From Arthrinium phaeospermum (lineage: Eukaryota > Ascomycota > Sordariomycetes > Amphisphaeriales > Apiosporaceae), in contig QYRS01000007.1 in the NCBI GenBank assembly GCA_006503535.1, forward strand, positions 1,364,001 to 1,428,000: a stretch of DNA of 64,000 nucleotides, read 5' to 3'. Positions within the stretch are counted from its first letter, which is position 1. Every line of letters begins with the position of its first letter. A model generated the notes under the pieces. The model was not told where the DNA came from. It searched no databases and saw only the letters and a list, made by a program, of their open reading frames with translations. A program made the translations under genes and the position numbers. Positions 54,144 through 64,000 of this stretch are shown in pieces.

Positions 54144-56686
54144 AGCATATGTCCACGTTCACGCTCGCTCAAAACATCTTACCCCACGGAGCTGGGTGCA
54201 TTCTTGGGATCAGCACTGTTATCGATTCTACGCAAGTGTTGAAACATCTGAATGTTGAAGCTGATGGTTAATGGCATCTCATTACTTCCAAGGCCTGCTT
54301 GGTTCTGCGTTGCATTCTTCAGCAACAGGCCATGAGCCATCCAATATTCCGCGAGTGCCGATATATGCTACACTATTCAGGAAGGTCCATTGCATGGACC
54401 ACAGCAAAGTTATAGGCGCAGCTGCAGCCGAGACTATGGGTAACCACCTGACAAGTCAGAAACAGAAAGAACAGATGAACAGCTGTTTCACCGGGTGTTT
54501 CTGCCGTTTTGCATCTGTCCGTGGTTATCTTGCCAAGGGTGGTTTGCACGACACTATCCAGTCATTGCTGGTTACATAAGTATGTGCGATAGCCACATGA
54601 ACAGGTGAGCAGCCTACAGGAAGCAAGATGCGAGGTTCTAGACGTAGTCGGTGAATCCAGCTTCCTAATGCAGGACACTGACGTCGTAGCCTATGTTACC
54701 TGCTTATGTACGTGGCTGGCATGATGACTAGAAGCCGGCCGGCTCTGGGTTGCAATGCATCTCTTGGCAAGATAGCAGATAGAACATGTCTAGGAAGCAT
54801 GTGCGGTGTGTCGAATGCAGCGATGATCTCGATTACTATTGGGCACTTTTTTCTACAAGGAATTTGCGATTTCCAGACAGGAATCCCTTCAACTCGGTCC
54901 GAAGAAAGGAACGAAGTTCTACAAAGCAGGATTCCCACAGGCCGAGGTGTGCCCGGAATCCATTTCTTGACCGTTATTGATGGTCAGTCATTTGACCACA
55001 CGCCGAGAAAAAGAGTCATTCGACTCAACCCTTGGTTTCTCAGTGGACCACCACTGTATAGCTGAATGGATTGGTGTTGGTGTGGAAGACAGACAGCCAA
55101 GCAGACGGCACGGGAGGCGGGAGGCGTCGAGCTTATGCTAAGACTTCCCCACACCAATTCCAGGCCTGTTTTGGGGTAATCTTGGGGTTAGACCAATATC
55201 CGATGAGAAAACGGGTGGCATGAGGCAGGAGCAACGCCCGCAATCTCGAGCTATCACCAATACTGTACCAGAACTTGTCTCTGAAATCTATGGCTTCCGA
55301 CAACCTGTCCTATATCAAATGACTCGGATCTCCCTGCTAGCTGTTTCTGCCCACCACCCACCTCGCTAATGCCTGCATTATCTTCAAAGCCCGTGATTAG
55401 ATGCACCTCCATGCAGCCTCAAGTCGTAAGGTCAACTGCAGGCTGCAGGCTCCAAGCCGTGTTTTCTTTCCGACACCCGTTCCGCTGTCCTTGTTTCCCT
55501 ACTTTGTCTGCTGAGTCCCAAAGAAACGGACCCGCGATGAGCTCACCGTGCAATCTCCGGCCCAGTCGCATAATTGTCTGCTTCTCTTTCCCGTCCAAAT
55601 ACAGGTCAAGATCCCGGTTTTGGCAATTCAGGCAATCGCTTCCACCCGATATGGCGCGATCGTCACCTAGAAAAGAAACGCTCGAAAATACAACCTGCAG
55701 CTGATCTTCGGAACAGCCTTGCCAGCCATAGGCGAATTATTTTGCCAAGTAGGTAACCTATGTGTACTTGGAAAGTGGATTGACTGCATATTGGTAGCTC
55801 CGTTGCACAACACCACTCGCTTGGGCACACTCTTGTAACGCTACCTAAGCCTATTACTACTCTCATCACAGGTTCGCGTTCCTGGGCTGAAGTACACAAG
55901 ACCAGTTTAATGTGTCTCGGCTCCAGGGCAGGTGTGAGCATGCGGAAAACATGATGCTTCTGCTGTACCCTCTTCGCCAACTCTCGTGTCTGCATGGTTA
56001 CCCAAGTAAGTAGGTACATAACATACCTGCATACCATAAGTCATGCTCTAAACTCTCCCTTTCCTTTGGGTCCCTCCGTCTAGTCATCACTGGATGATCG
56101 ACGCTCACTAGAGAGCCTCGAACTGCAAAGTGCAGGCCATTGAATCAGCTGTGCCCCCAGGGTAGCCCGCCTAGTCTACTGACTGCCCTTAGTTGTCTTG
56201 GAAAGACATCATCTCATGTCAGTACTCACGCATGCAGGGCAGTTGCAGAAGAAAAGTGTCAAGCGCGCTTTCTGTTATGCCCTATCATGCAGGCCGTTTA
56301 CACCATCACTCGTTACTGAATATTCATCCCCCCACATTTCAAGTGTGCTCGCATCAGGGAAGGAGCCCAGAGATGCTCGTCCAGTAGGCAGGTAGGTGTG
56401 TAGACTGGAGGTACCGAAGGTTCCTGACTTGAGTTATGAAATAGTACATAAGGTACAGTGTTTGGCTCGAGACATTGTCCGATCCTGCTTGACCCTTCGC
56501 TCGCACCCTGCACTCATCCACTCACTCACTCGCTCAGCACAGATCTCTTACCCGAGATTCTGTCCAGGGCCGGCCACCTGTTTTTTGTCTCACCTCGCAG
56601 GCCCGCACGCCCTCGCTATATCCTTTCGTCGTACTCCGGTCCAATTTCTTCGGTCGGGATAGTCTTCCGTACACTCATCCACGACC
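54144..56686. other. Gene-free spacer, 2.5 kb
   Basis: No coding region supported on either strand. The stretch before 56687 is pyrimidine-rich with CACTCACTCACTCGCTC near 56518, probably part of the promoter or leader of the mannosidase gene. Confidence 0.5.
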
Positions 56687-58519
56687 ATGGTGTCTTCTGC
56701 TTGGCTGTTGGCCTTGCTGGGCTCCGTCGCGCAAGTGTACGGTATCCGAGCCCGAGGTCCTACGTACACGGCGAATCCGGACAAAGCGGCTGCTGTCAAA
56801 GAAGCCTTTGATCGTGCATGGGCCGGTTACTACCAATATGCGTTTCCCAACGACTCGCTGAAGCCAATTGCCAAATCCTTCGAGAATGACAGGTGGGTGA
56901 CATAACGCCAACGACAGGGACATGGGGGCTCTAAACTAACCCTATGCTGCAGAAACGGATGGGGCGCCAGCGCCATAGACGCACTCTCCACGGCAATCGT
57001 CATGGAAGATGCTGCCGTCATTGGGCAAATCGTGGATTACATTCCTACAATCAACTTTGACAAGTCCAGCAATTCGGGTGACACCATTTCTCTCTTCGAG
57101 ACGACGATTCGCTACTTGGGTGGCCTTCTTTCCGGTGTGTAAACTGTACAGGATATATGAACCTTAACTGACACCCCGTTAGCCCACGATCTGCTGTCAA
57201 GCGTGCCGTCAGGAACGTACGGGATCAACAGTACGCAGCTAGACGCAATCCTGAAGCAAGCCACGCATTTGGCAGACAACCTAAAGGTTGGCTTTGACAC
57301 GCCCAGTGGTGTCCCCATCAATGACTTGCTGTTCCAACCCCCGAGAACAACAAACTCGACGACCAATGGTCTTGCCACGATCGGGACTTTGGTCTTGGAG
57401 TGGACCAGACTAAGCGACAAGACGGGCAAGACGGAGTACGCGGAGCTATCGCAGAAGGCCGAGTCGTACCTCTTGAACCCCAAGCCTGCGTCGGGCGAGC
57501 CATGGCCGGGTCTGCTCGGTACCAACGTGGATGTCAACAATGGCAACTTCGTGGATTCTTCAGGCGGCTGGAATGGCGGTACCGACAGCTACTACGAATA
57601 CCTCATCAAGATGTATCTGTACGATACGTCCAGATTCGCCTCGTACAGGGACTCGTGGATCGAAGCGGCCGATTCGAGCATTAAGTACCTCGCATCCCAC
57701 CCGTCCACACGACCAGACATGACGTTCTTGGCTGCCTACGATGGCAAAGACCAGTTTTCATATAGATCAGGTCACCGTAAGTCCGACTTTGCAGCAAGAG
57801 AAATCCAACTACTGACCAATGATCACAGTGGCATGTTTTGATGGTGGCAACTTCATCCTGGGTGGTCTTACTCTGGACAAGCCCGAATACGTCCAATTTG
57901 GCATTGAGCTCGCATACAGCTGCCACGAGACCTACACCGCGACGGTGACTGGCATCGGCCCGGAGGGTTTCGCATGGCAAGACGGTAAGGCCGCGAACAC
58001 ATCGAACAACCCAGCCGCGCCCGCCGACCAGGCCAGCTTCTACAAAGAGGCGGGATTTTGGATCACTAGCAGCTACTACATCCTCCGGCCCGAGGTCATC
58101 GAAAGCTGGTACTACGCCTACCGTGCCACGGGCGACTCCAAGTACCAGGACTGGGCTTGGACGGCTTTCAAGAGCATCAACGCCACGTGCTCAGTCGGTG
58201 CCGGGTTCTCGGAGGTCACAAATGTCAACGCGCCCAATGGCGGGTCGTTTACGGACTTCCAGGACAGCTTCTGGTTTGCCGAGGTGCTGAAATACCTCTA
58301 CATGATCCAAGCAGATGTAAGTCGCCCAGAACTGAACCCCCTCTCTTTCTGGTTTTCTTCTCCTTCTCCAACTCCATGCACGTTTTACGGAACTCAACGA
58401 AGCCTGATCGCTAATACATATCGCAGGAGGCTCCTTGGCAAGTTTCCGCCACGCACGACAATCAGTACGTGTTCAACACGGAGGCCCACCCGATGAAGGT
58501 TGCCGGAAAACCAATCTAA
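56687..58519 (+). CDS. GH47 mannosyl-oligosaccharide alpha-1,2-mannosidase, secreted
   Basis: Class I alpha-mannosidase that trims alpha-1,2-linked mannose from N-glycans. Five exons (56687-56892, 56953-57134, 57183-57776, 57829-58316, 58427-58519) give 520 residues. The signal peptide is [19 protein letters not shown], with no transmembrane anchor, like the extracellular fungal GH47 enzymes. Family marks in order: [72 protein letters not shown] with a catalytic-region acid, [14 protein letters not shown], and [17 protein letters not shown]. It ends [18 protein letters not shown], which includes the calcium-binding T of NTEAHP. Three N-glycosylation sequons occur at least. The 3' end faces that of the kinase gene only 123 bases away. 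Confidence 0.95.
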
Positions 58520-58642
58520 AGCCGAAGAAGGCGTGGGCACTGGGATTGTGCAATACGGTTGTTCCTACTTACCATCCTACTGATACCAATAAACATGAAA
58601 TAAATACAACCACCACAGTTCTTATACCCATGCGTACCTATT

Positions 58643-59994
58643 TTAGTGTGGTTTCTGTACATGTACAAAGTCCGCTCGCGCTTCACTGCCTTCATACCCC
58701 TTAGGGTATTTTGCAATGAGCCTTTGCATTTCCTCGATAACCCTACTCAGCTCGTGGTCCACTAAAGCTGTGACATATTAAACCGATTGCTTGTACATTT
58801 GAAGGTAAGTGCTCTTGCTGGGAAACAGCGCAGCTGCGTTCAGGTTGAATCGTCTAGAGGTTTGGGAGATCCGATGTGAGCTGAAATTTACAAACTTTTG
58901 TTGGGGTATCCTCGACTGACATGGCATAGAGAGAAATTCTGTCGTCGTAGTCTAGGTCGGGGGCTGATTTGGGATAGTGAGCGTGATAGGCATCGAAGTA
59001 CTCATGAGTGAACCGGTTGCGTTCCGGGCGCCAGTTGCCCAGCTCGTCTTGACAAGCATCCATCAGCACAGTCAACCTGCCCGTCTAAGGTGGTGTATGC
59101 CTCACACTCGTTGTGGCCCCAGAAGCTCGACGGGTCAAAGATGAGCCCCTTCTCATTCGTATCCGCGTCGTCCGCCACAGCCGCCGCGTTGCCGCACCAG
59201 AGGTCTCCGTGGACGAGAGAGGGCTTTATGCAGTTCCCGCCCGTCTCGAGCGGGCGGAGGAGCCGGGGGATAACTTTGTCGAACATGTCGGGGAGGAGGC
59301 CTTCCAGTTCCGGGCAAGGGTCCCCGCCAGCTCGTTCCTCGCGTATCGCCAGCACGTGCCGGAGGCCCTGGATGAAGAACGCTTCCCAACTGGGGGACCA
59401 CGTGTTGTCTTGGGAAAGGTCGCCGTTGTATGTGACCACGTGGAAGCCGTACTGGCCGCGCGGAGAGGTGTGCGAGGAGTGGAGCTTCGCCAGGTTGGCC
59501 CCGAACGGCCCCGGGGCCGGGAGCGCGTCGGGGACGAAGTCGTGGAAGTTACATACGTAGAAATGCAGGTCCGGATCTGAGGCGAACGTGCCCCGGGCGA
59601 TGGGCTGGGGGCAGAAGTCGGGCGTGATGGCGTAGATGGCCGCGGTGGATTCGAACTCGCCCTGGAGGGATTCCTGGCCGTGGTGGCCCTTGGACACCTA
59701 CTTGGGGGTAATATCAGGGACGTAACTTTCTGGAAAGGAAATTATTCGCAGCAAGTGGAAGAGTTACGATACCTTCATGAAATAGCTCTTGGGGCTTCCA
59801 TCTAGGTGCTCCACGTCCACCCGGTAGGCCTTCGCCCAGGCTGATGCTCCTGATGCCTTCACCGAAAGCACGGTTTTCAAGGACGGCAGAGCTCGGTCAT
59901 ACTCAGTCTTCATTTTCAATCGTCATAGCAATATTGGATTACAAGGATAGCGCGTACCTCGCATAACATTCTTGTCCAGACCTTCTGAAGCCAT
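58643..59994 (-). CDS. Fructosamine/ketosamine-3-kinase
   Basis: Phosphorylates the sugar carbon-3 of glycated amines so that the adduct falls off, a protein or metabolite repair reaction in the cytosol. Six exons (59958-59994, 59773-59891, 59106-59697, 58921-59047, 58797-58880, 58643-58745) sum to 353 residues in one frame. The start at 59994 gives MASEGLDKNVMR, then LPSLKTVLSVKASGASAWAK, YFMKVSKG with a candidate ATP-binding lysine, and FESTAAIYAI. The kinase catalytic loop is PSLVHGDLWCGN, followed by the metal-binding region IFDPSSFWGHNEYELGNW, complete only when the 59048-59105 intron is removed. The end shows LNAAALFPSK and VIEEMQRLIAKYPKGYEG. The 40-base intron at 58881-58920 is short and needs transcript support. 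Divergent from an aldo/keto reductase. Confidence 0.9.
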
Positions 59995-60479
59995 TGCGTC
60001 GCACCAATACGAAAAGGGCCGGGTGTCTGATGCGGGAGGAGGGAGGGGGGTCTCAAAAACAAGGAGAAAAGATCTTACTGTAATTCTTCTTGGATAAACA
60101 TAGCGCGGGTACTCATAACGGGCATAATGACCCGGCGCTTTGGTACCGTTCCTTCTGGTAAAGTATTGATCGTCTCCGGCCTCTATACTACCTCTCCAGG
60201 TGTACACTATTACTTGAGTTCATGCACCACTCTTCTCCTTTCTTAGGCTAAGGCAATCTTTAAGGGAGCGTCCGGGATTGCAGCGGGGTAAGTGTGCCGA
60301 GAATGCAAGGAGGCAGTTGGTTCCCACCTGGATATTTGTCACCGAGTGCGACGGCCAAAGAGTGTTTATCTAGTTGATTTATTAAGAACACTTATATACC
60401 GGTGTTACTCTACGGGCGCATCCCCTCTCACACTCTGTTGCTCCAGGCATACAGCAGACGATTCGATATAAATTCGGAA
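59995..60479. promoter_or_regulatory. Shared divergent promoter, fructosamine kinase / aldo-keto reductase
   Basis: The start codons face away across 485 bases. On the reductase side TTATATACC (60392-60400) lies about 85 bases before the start codon and is a good TATA candidate. A comparable element is not obvious on the kinase side. Confidence 0.6.
60393..60398 (+). promoter_or_regulatory. Candidate TATA box of the aldo/keto reductase gene
   Basis: TATATA at this place lies 82 bases upstream of the start codon. Sequence and position only. Confidence 0.45.
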
Positions 60480-61882
60480 ATGGTCTCTGAAATGAGCTTG
60501 CCAGGGTCCTTCACTTTGAACAATGGACAAGAGATCCCTGCAGTGGGTTTGGGGACGTTCCAGTCGGAAGATGGCAACTCAAAAGTAGCAGCGACCGTCA
60601 AGCTGGCTTTGAAGATTGGCTACAGACACATCGATTGTGCCGCCACATATGGGAATGAAAAAGAGGTTGGGTTGGGCATCAAGGAGTCCGGCGTTCCTCG
60701 GAGCAAGATCTTCGTCACGTCCAAGCTGTAAGCAACCAGGGTGTCCATGGGTGCAGAAGTGAAGCTCAAGGCACGTAGCCCGCAAACAGCACATGAGCCT
60801 GTTGCAGTCGCCAAATCGATGGAACAGACACTTAGCAACCTAAGTTTGGAATACAGTACGTTGATTTCAACGGTGTGAGGTTCAATGCTGATGTCTGTAT
60901 AGTTGATCTCTACCTAATGCACTGTAACGTGGAACATAACTTGGCCACTGGCAGCAACCCGCTGATACAGGTATCGCAGTCCCCCACGCCTACAAAGCAG
61001 ACGCCCGTCTCCAAACCGTCCGGCATCCAAGTGGTAACAACAAGCCCGTGATCGACTACGAACTCTCTCGGAACTATGCGGCCACGTGGAAAGCGATGGA
61101 GGCGCTGGTGCAAAGTGGCAAAGCGAAGTCCATTGGTATATTCTGCGTGCCGATCATGGGCGGGTTTCATTGCTGATGCCAGGGCAAATGACAGGCCTCT
61201 CGAACTTCAACATACTAAAGACGAGAAAGCTACTGGAAAAGGCGAATATCATCCCAGCAGTCAACCAGGTCGAAGTGCACCCGTGAGTTTGCCAATGATT
61301 ATGAGTTTGGCAGAGCGCTTAAATGGGGAACCGCAGATATCTCCCCCAGGCTGAGCTGGTTGAGTTCTCTAGGCAACATGACATCGTGGTGATGGCTCAC
61401 CAGCCGCTTGGGGGCCGTCCTGTTGGGGTCGTGCGTGCTCACAAAGGCCAGCCCAGGCCTGTCGAGGACGATGGAGTAAGTCGTTGGCATTATGCCCCCA
61501 ATTTGCGCGATCGTGTAACTGGCAACTGACAACCAGCGGACCAGGTCTTAGAAATAGCAACAAAGCTACATAGAAGCCCTGCTCAGGTGCGACTCAATTA
61601 TATATCAAGTGTCCTCAGGAACTCACTAACATGAACGCCAAGGTCTGCTTATCCTGGGCTGTTCAAAGAGGAATTCCTGTAGTTCCCAAGTCAGTGCATG
61701 AGTCTCGACTTAGAGAGAACCTCAGGCTGTCGAGTCTGCCAGAGCGGGACTTTCAGATCGTCGACCAGCTCTCGCGCAAAACCGGTGCGATTCGGTTCCT
61801 GGATCCCAAGCCGCATATTGGGTTCGACATATTCGACGAAGAGAACGACGAGCCCCTGGATAATAAGGCGCCTTGGGATTAG
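60480..61882 (+). CDS. Aldo/keto reductase (AKR family), NADPH-dependent
   Basis: Reduces aldehydes or ketones with NADPH in the cytosol. Eight exons (60480-60727, 60779-60855, 60903-60923, 60980-61135, 61195-61282, 61337-61475, 61545-61586, 61643-61882) join to 336 residues. After the start MVSEMSLPG comes the family opener [10 protein letters not shown]. The catalytic tetrad is present: D and Y in [17 protein letters not shown] in IFVTSKL, H in LYLMHF. Cofactor contacts are [21 protein letters not shown] and [16 protein letters not shown]. The C-terminus [16 protein letters not shown] resembles a fungal group with the FPHAY insert after the active-site histidine. The third exon is only 21 bases. 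Substrates of this group are poorly known; xylose, glyoxal-type carbonyls and glycerol are used by relatives. Its pairing with the kinase suggests a carbonyl from sugar damage. Confidence 0.9.
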
Positions 61883-62542
61883 CCTGGTACCACTATCGTC
61901 CTATTGGGTCTTCATCGCAGTCACTTGCTGGGACATGCCAACAATCAGGAGGAAATGTAATGGGCCAAAAACAGTTTTCAAAAATCCTGAGTTCAAGAAA
62001 TCAGAATCCCATGTTTGAAATTAGAAGATCAGATTATGTTATGCGACAGGGTGTTTGCTCCATTGGGCGTGGCAGTTGACTAATAGAGACGGTAATTCCT
62101 TCCACATGACTGACATTGAAAGTTGCCCCTCCAAAATTCAGGGCACTAGATTCTTGTATCCGATCTTTATGGCCTAGCGAGGGCCTTGCTCTCAGCAGCA
62201 TCTTGTCTTGAAATTTCATCACCTCCACCGAAGATTCTGATATCGATAGGTGGCGAGCACTTCACCTTTGCTTTTCCATATTGATTGATCCTCATTTGCT
62301 TAAACCCATTTTTGGGAGCAAAATACATATCCATCATTGGGACCCTTTGGCACTGCGGCTCCCGATTTTCTTGCCTCAATAGCACGGGTTTTCCTGGCTG
62401 ATTGTCATGGTGGGGCAAGCTTCTCGATCTTTCCAACATTGAAGCGAGCAAGTCTTGCAAAATTCGAGGGCAAAGACGGTACCCGGCGCACGAATTAAAA
62501 GTCGCGCATGGTGTTTCTACGCAACTTTGAGGAACGGTCAAG
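61883..62542. other. Spacer, 0.66 kb
   Basis: Noncoding; 3' end of the reductase transcript and promoter of the last gene. Confidence 0.5.
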
Positions 62543-64000
62543 ATGTCGTCTAGTGGGCGGCTGGATGTAGACCCGCCTCATGCGTGGAAGTCGGACTCGA
62601 TCGAGGAGAGGGCCTTTGGCGCGGGGTTGATATGCCTGGAGGGACATTACACGCAAAGCCCAGTAATGGGGCCGCTTTCCATGACGAGAGTTATGAACGT
62701 CGTCTCCCGGACCATGGAGAAAACCCACACCTTCAAAGACGTCCGGTATGTTCTTTTTGACGAAGCCGCCATCACACCCTCTGTGGGGTAGCTGTCGGTC
62801 GAACTAACCGTCCCGCAGGGAAACATTATCAAGCAATCTCCGTGTATGGATATGGCTTCGGCGGGCCATATGTGCTGCCATCTGTGACCTGAACGAGAAG
62901 TCACTTGGAATCCGATCAGAGCCTCTAATTCCCACCAAGTTCTCGGATGTGTCGACTCAAGAGGTTACTGCCCTCATCATCAAGAACTATGTGCCCCTCA
63001 AGGAGGCTCTGCAGATGCTCATCAAGCTGATGCACATTGCTCGAAACCTATTGGTGACGACAGAGCCCGAGATTCCCCAAGATCTCTCTGCAGCCATCAA
63101 CTTCGATCACGAGGTATACGAGGCTATATGCCTTTGTGTCAATGTCACGAGCAAAGGCATCGACGGCGAGATGCCTGAAGACGATGCGTCAAGGGTCAAG
63201 CTCAATGAGATTACCGAACTATGTAAGTAGGCCCATCCCCTTCTGAAAGAGACAGTTGACTAACTCTCGGTTCAGACAAGAAGGTTCTGGTCACCTCGCT
63301 ACAGCAAGCTCACAATTGGATTGCCAAGAATGACCGCAACAAAATGACGTTCTGGTATCGCGTGCTAATTGAGTCGCCGGATGTGGACAACAACCCTGGC
63401 CCCGAAGACCGACACGAACCTGTGTTGGAGTATGCCGGCCCGAGAAGCTACTATCTCAGGACAGAAATGTCGAATTGGCTCAAGCGCAACTCCAAGATGT
63501 GCGATGCAGCAGCCGCAATTTGCCGCGAATACTTCGAGGCACAAGACGACGAGCAAAAGAACCATTGGCTTCCGTCAGACTGGAACTTAGCCTGGAACTA
63601 CACACCGCAAGAGATGTGGGCATGGAAACCTGATATTTACGACGAAGCGATCAAGGTCGTTTCCCAGTGGAATCCCGACGAGCCTGACAAGTACGAACAA
63701 GACAGGGCCTACGGCCATGTGTCTCACGAGCTTGATGTCTGGTGGGAATCTACGCGCATCCCGAACGTCGGAGATTCCAGTCTTAGCATGTATTCGCTCG
63801 ACTTGGTCCCTGAACGCATAAAGCAGTGTGAGGCCAACCTCATGCAACGTTACGCAGGGCCAGAGCACGTGGAGCAGGACGAGGCGGCCAAGTCGCCGCA
63901 AGTGGACGAGGACCCTTCAGAAAAATACCCTGAGTATAACCCAGAGATACGAACACAACCGACGCCAAATTATGCCCCGGAGTATGATGAGTATGAGGAA
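62543..64000 (+). CDS. Uncharacterised fungal protein, partial (runs off the right edge)
   Basis: The start at 62543 gives MSSSGRLDVDPPHAWKSDSI. Introns at 62746-62818 and 63223-63275 join exons into one open frame that continues to the window end, about 440 residues so far. It has no signal peptide and no membrane span. The first 250 residues are predicted helical, with NYVPLKEALQMLIKLMHIA and KKVLVTSLQQAHNWIAKND. The next part is rich in Trp and acidic residues (DWNLAWNYTPQEMWAWKPD, ELDVWWESTRIP). After about residue 400 the sequence is Glu/Pro/Tyr-rich and probably disordered, with EYNPEIRTQPTPNYAPEYDE. I do not recognise the family, and the missing C-terminus could hold the informative domain. 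Confidence 0.7.

Noticed and set aside
59048..59105. Apparent frameshift in the fructosamine kinase between HNE and ELGNW
   Set aside because: A 58-base intron with GTGAGG donor explains it exactly and rebuilds the conserved NEYELGNW.
60903..61135. Apparent frameshift in the aldo/keto reductase after LYLMH
   Set aside because: A 56-base intron at 60924-60979 restores LMHFPHAYKAD and all eight exons sum to a whole number of codons.

Overview
The window is nuclear DNA of a filamentous ascomycete, most likely a Sordariomycete close to Hypocreales. The genes carry short introns (about 40 to 130 bases) with GTAAGT-like donors, coding DNA is GC-rich, and the protein families are fungal: proteinase K-like subtilase, M35 deuterolysin, fungal rhodopsin-like membrane protein, MED13, MGM101, RAD10. 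I recognise 20 genes, the last one running off the right edge. No rRNA, tRNA, CRISPR array or intact transposon was found.

Left part (1-25.4 kb): an ABCC multidrug transporter, a secreted deuterolysin metalloprotease, an HVA22/DP1-family ER membrane protein, the mitochondrial DNA maintenance protein MGM101, a small twin-cysteine COX assembly factor (COA4-like) visible only after splicing, biotin-protein ligase, a fumarate-reductase-like FAD oxidoreductase, a membrane-bound spermidine-synthase-like protein, mitochondrial ribosomal protein L33 and a long coiled-coil protein. Every one of these reads well at protein level but is broken by one or more small indels, mostly missing bases in homopolymers or dinucleotide runs. 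Several are expected to be essential, so I read this as uncorrected sequence error and not gene decay. Two tandem duplications in the same zone differ between copies mainly by the same kind of indel.

Middle (25.4-30.8 kb): about 5.5 kb without recognisable genes.

Right part (30.8-64 kb): all genes are intact in frame: a secreted subtilase, MED13 divergent from the ribosome-biogenesis factor ENP2, a small single-pass membrane protein, a seven-helix rhodopsin-like membrane protein with a 17-base microexon, a microsomal cytochrome P450, RAD10/ERCC1, a secreted GH47 alpha-mannosidase, a fructosamine/ketosamine kinase, an aldo/keto reductase and an uncharacterised partial gene. Gene-free spacers of 1 to 5.5 kb separate them.

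The most suggestive functional arrangement is the divergent pair fructosamine kinase - aldo/keto reductase sharing a 485-base promoter. The kinase acts on glycated amines, whose phosphorylated products release reactive dicarbonyls of the kind that aldo/keto reductases can reduce, so the pair could be a sugar-damage repair module. That is inference from family knowledge and layout. The left part holds four or five genes for mitochondrial proteins within about 10 kb.
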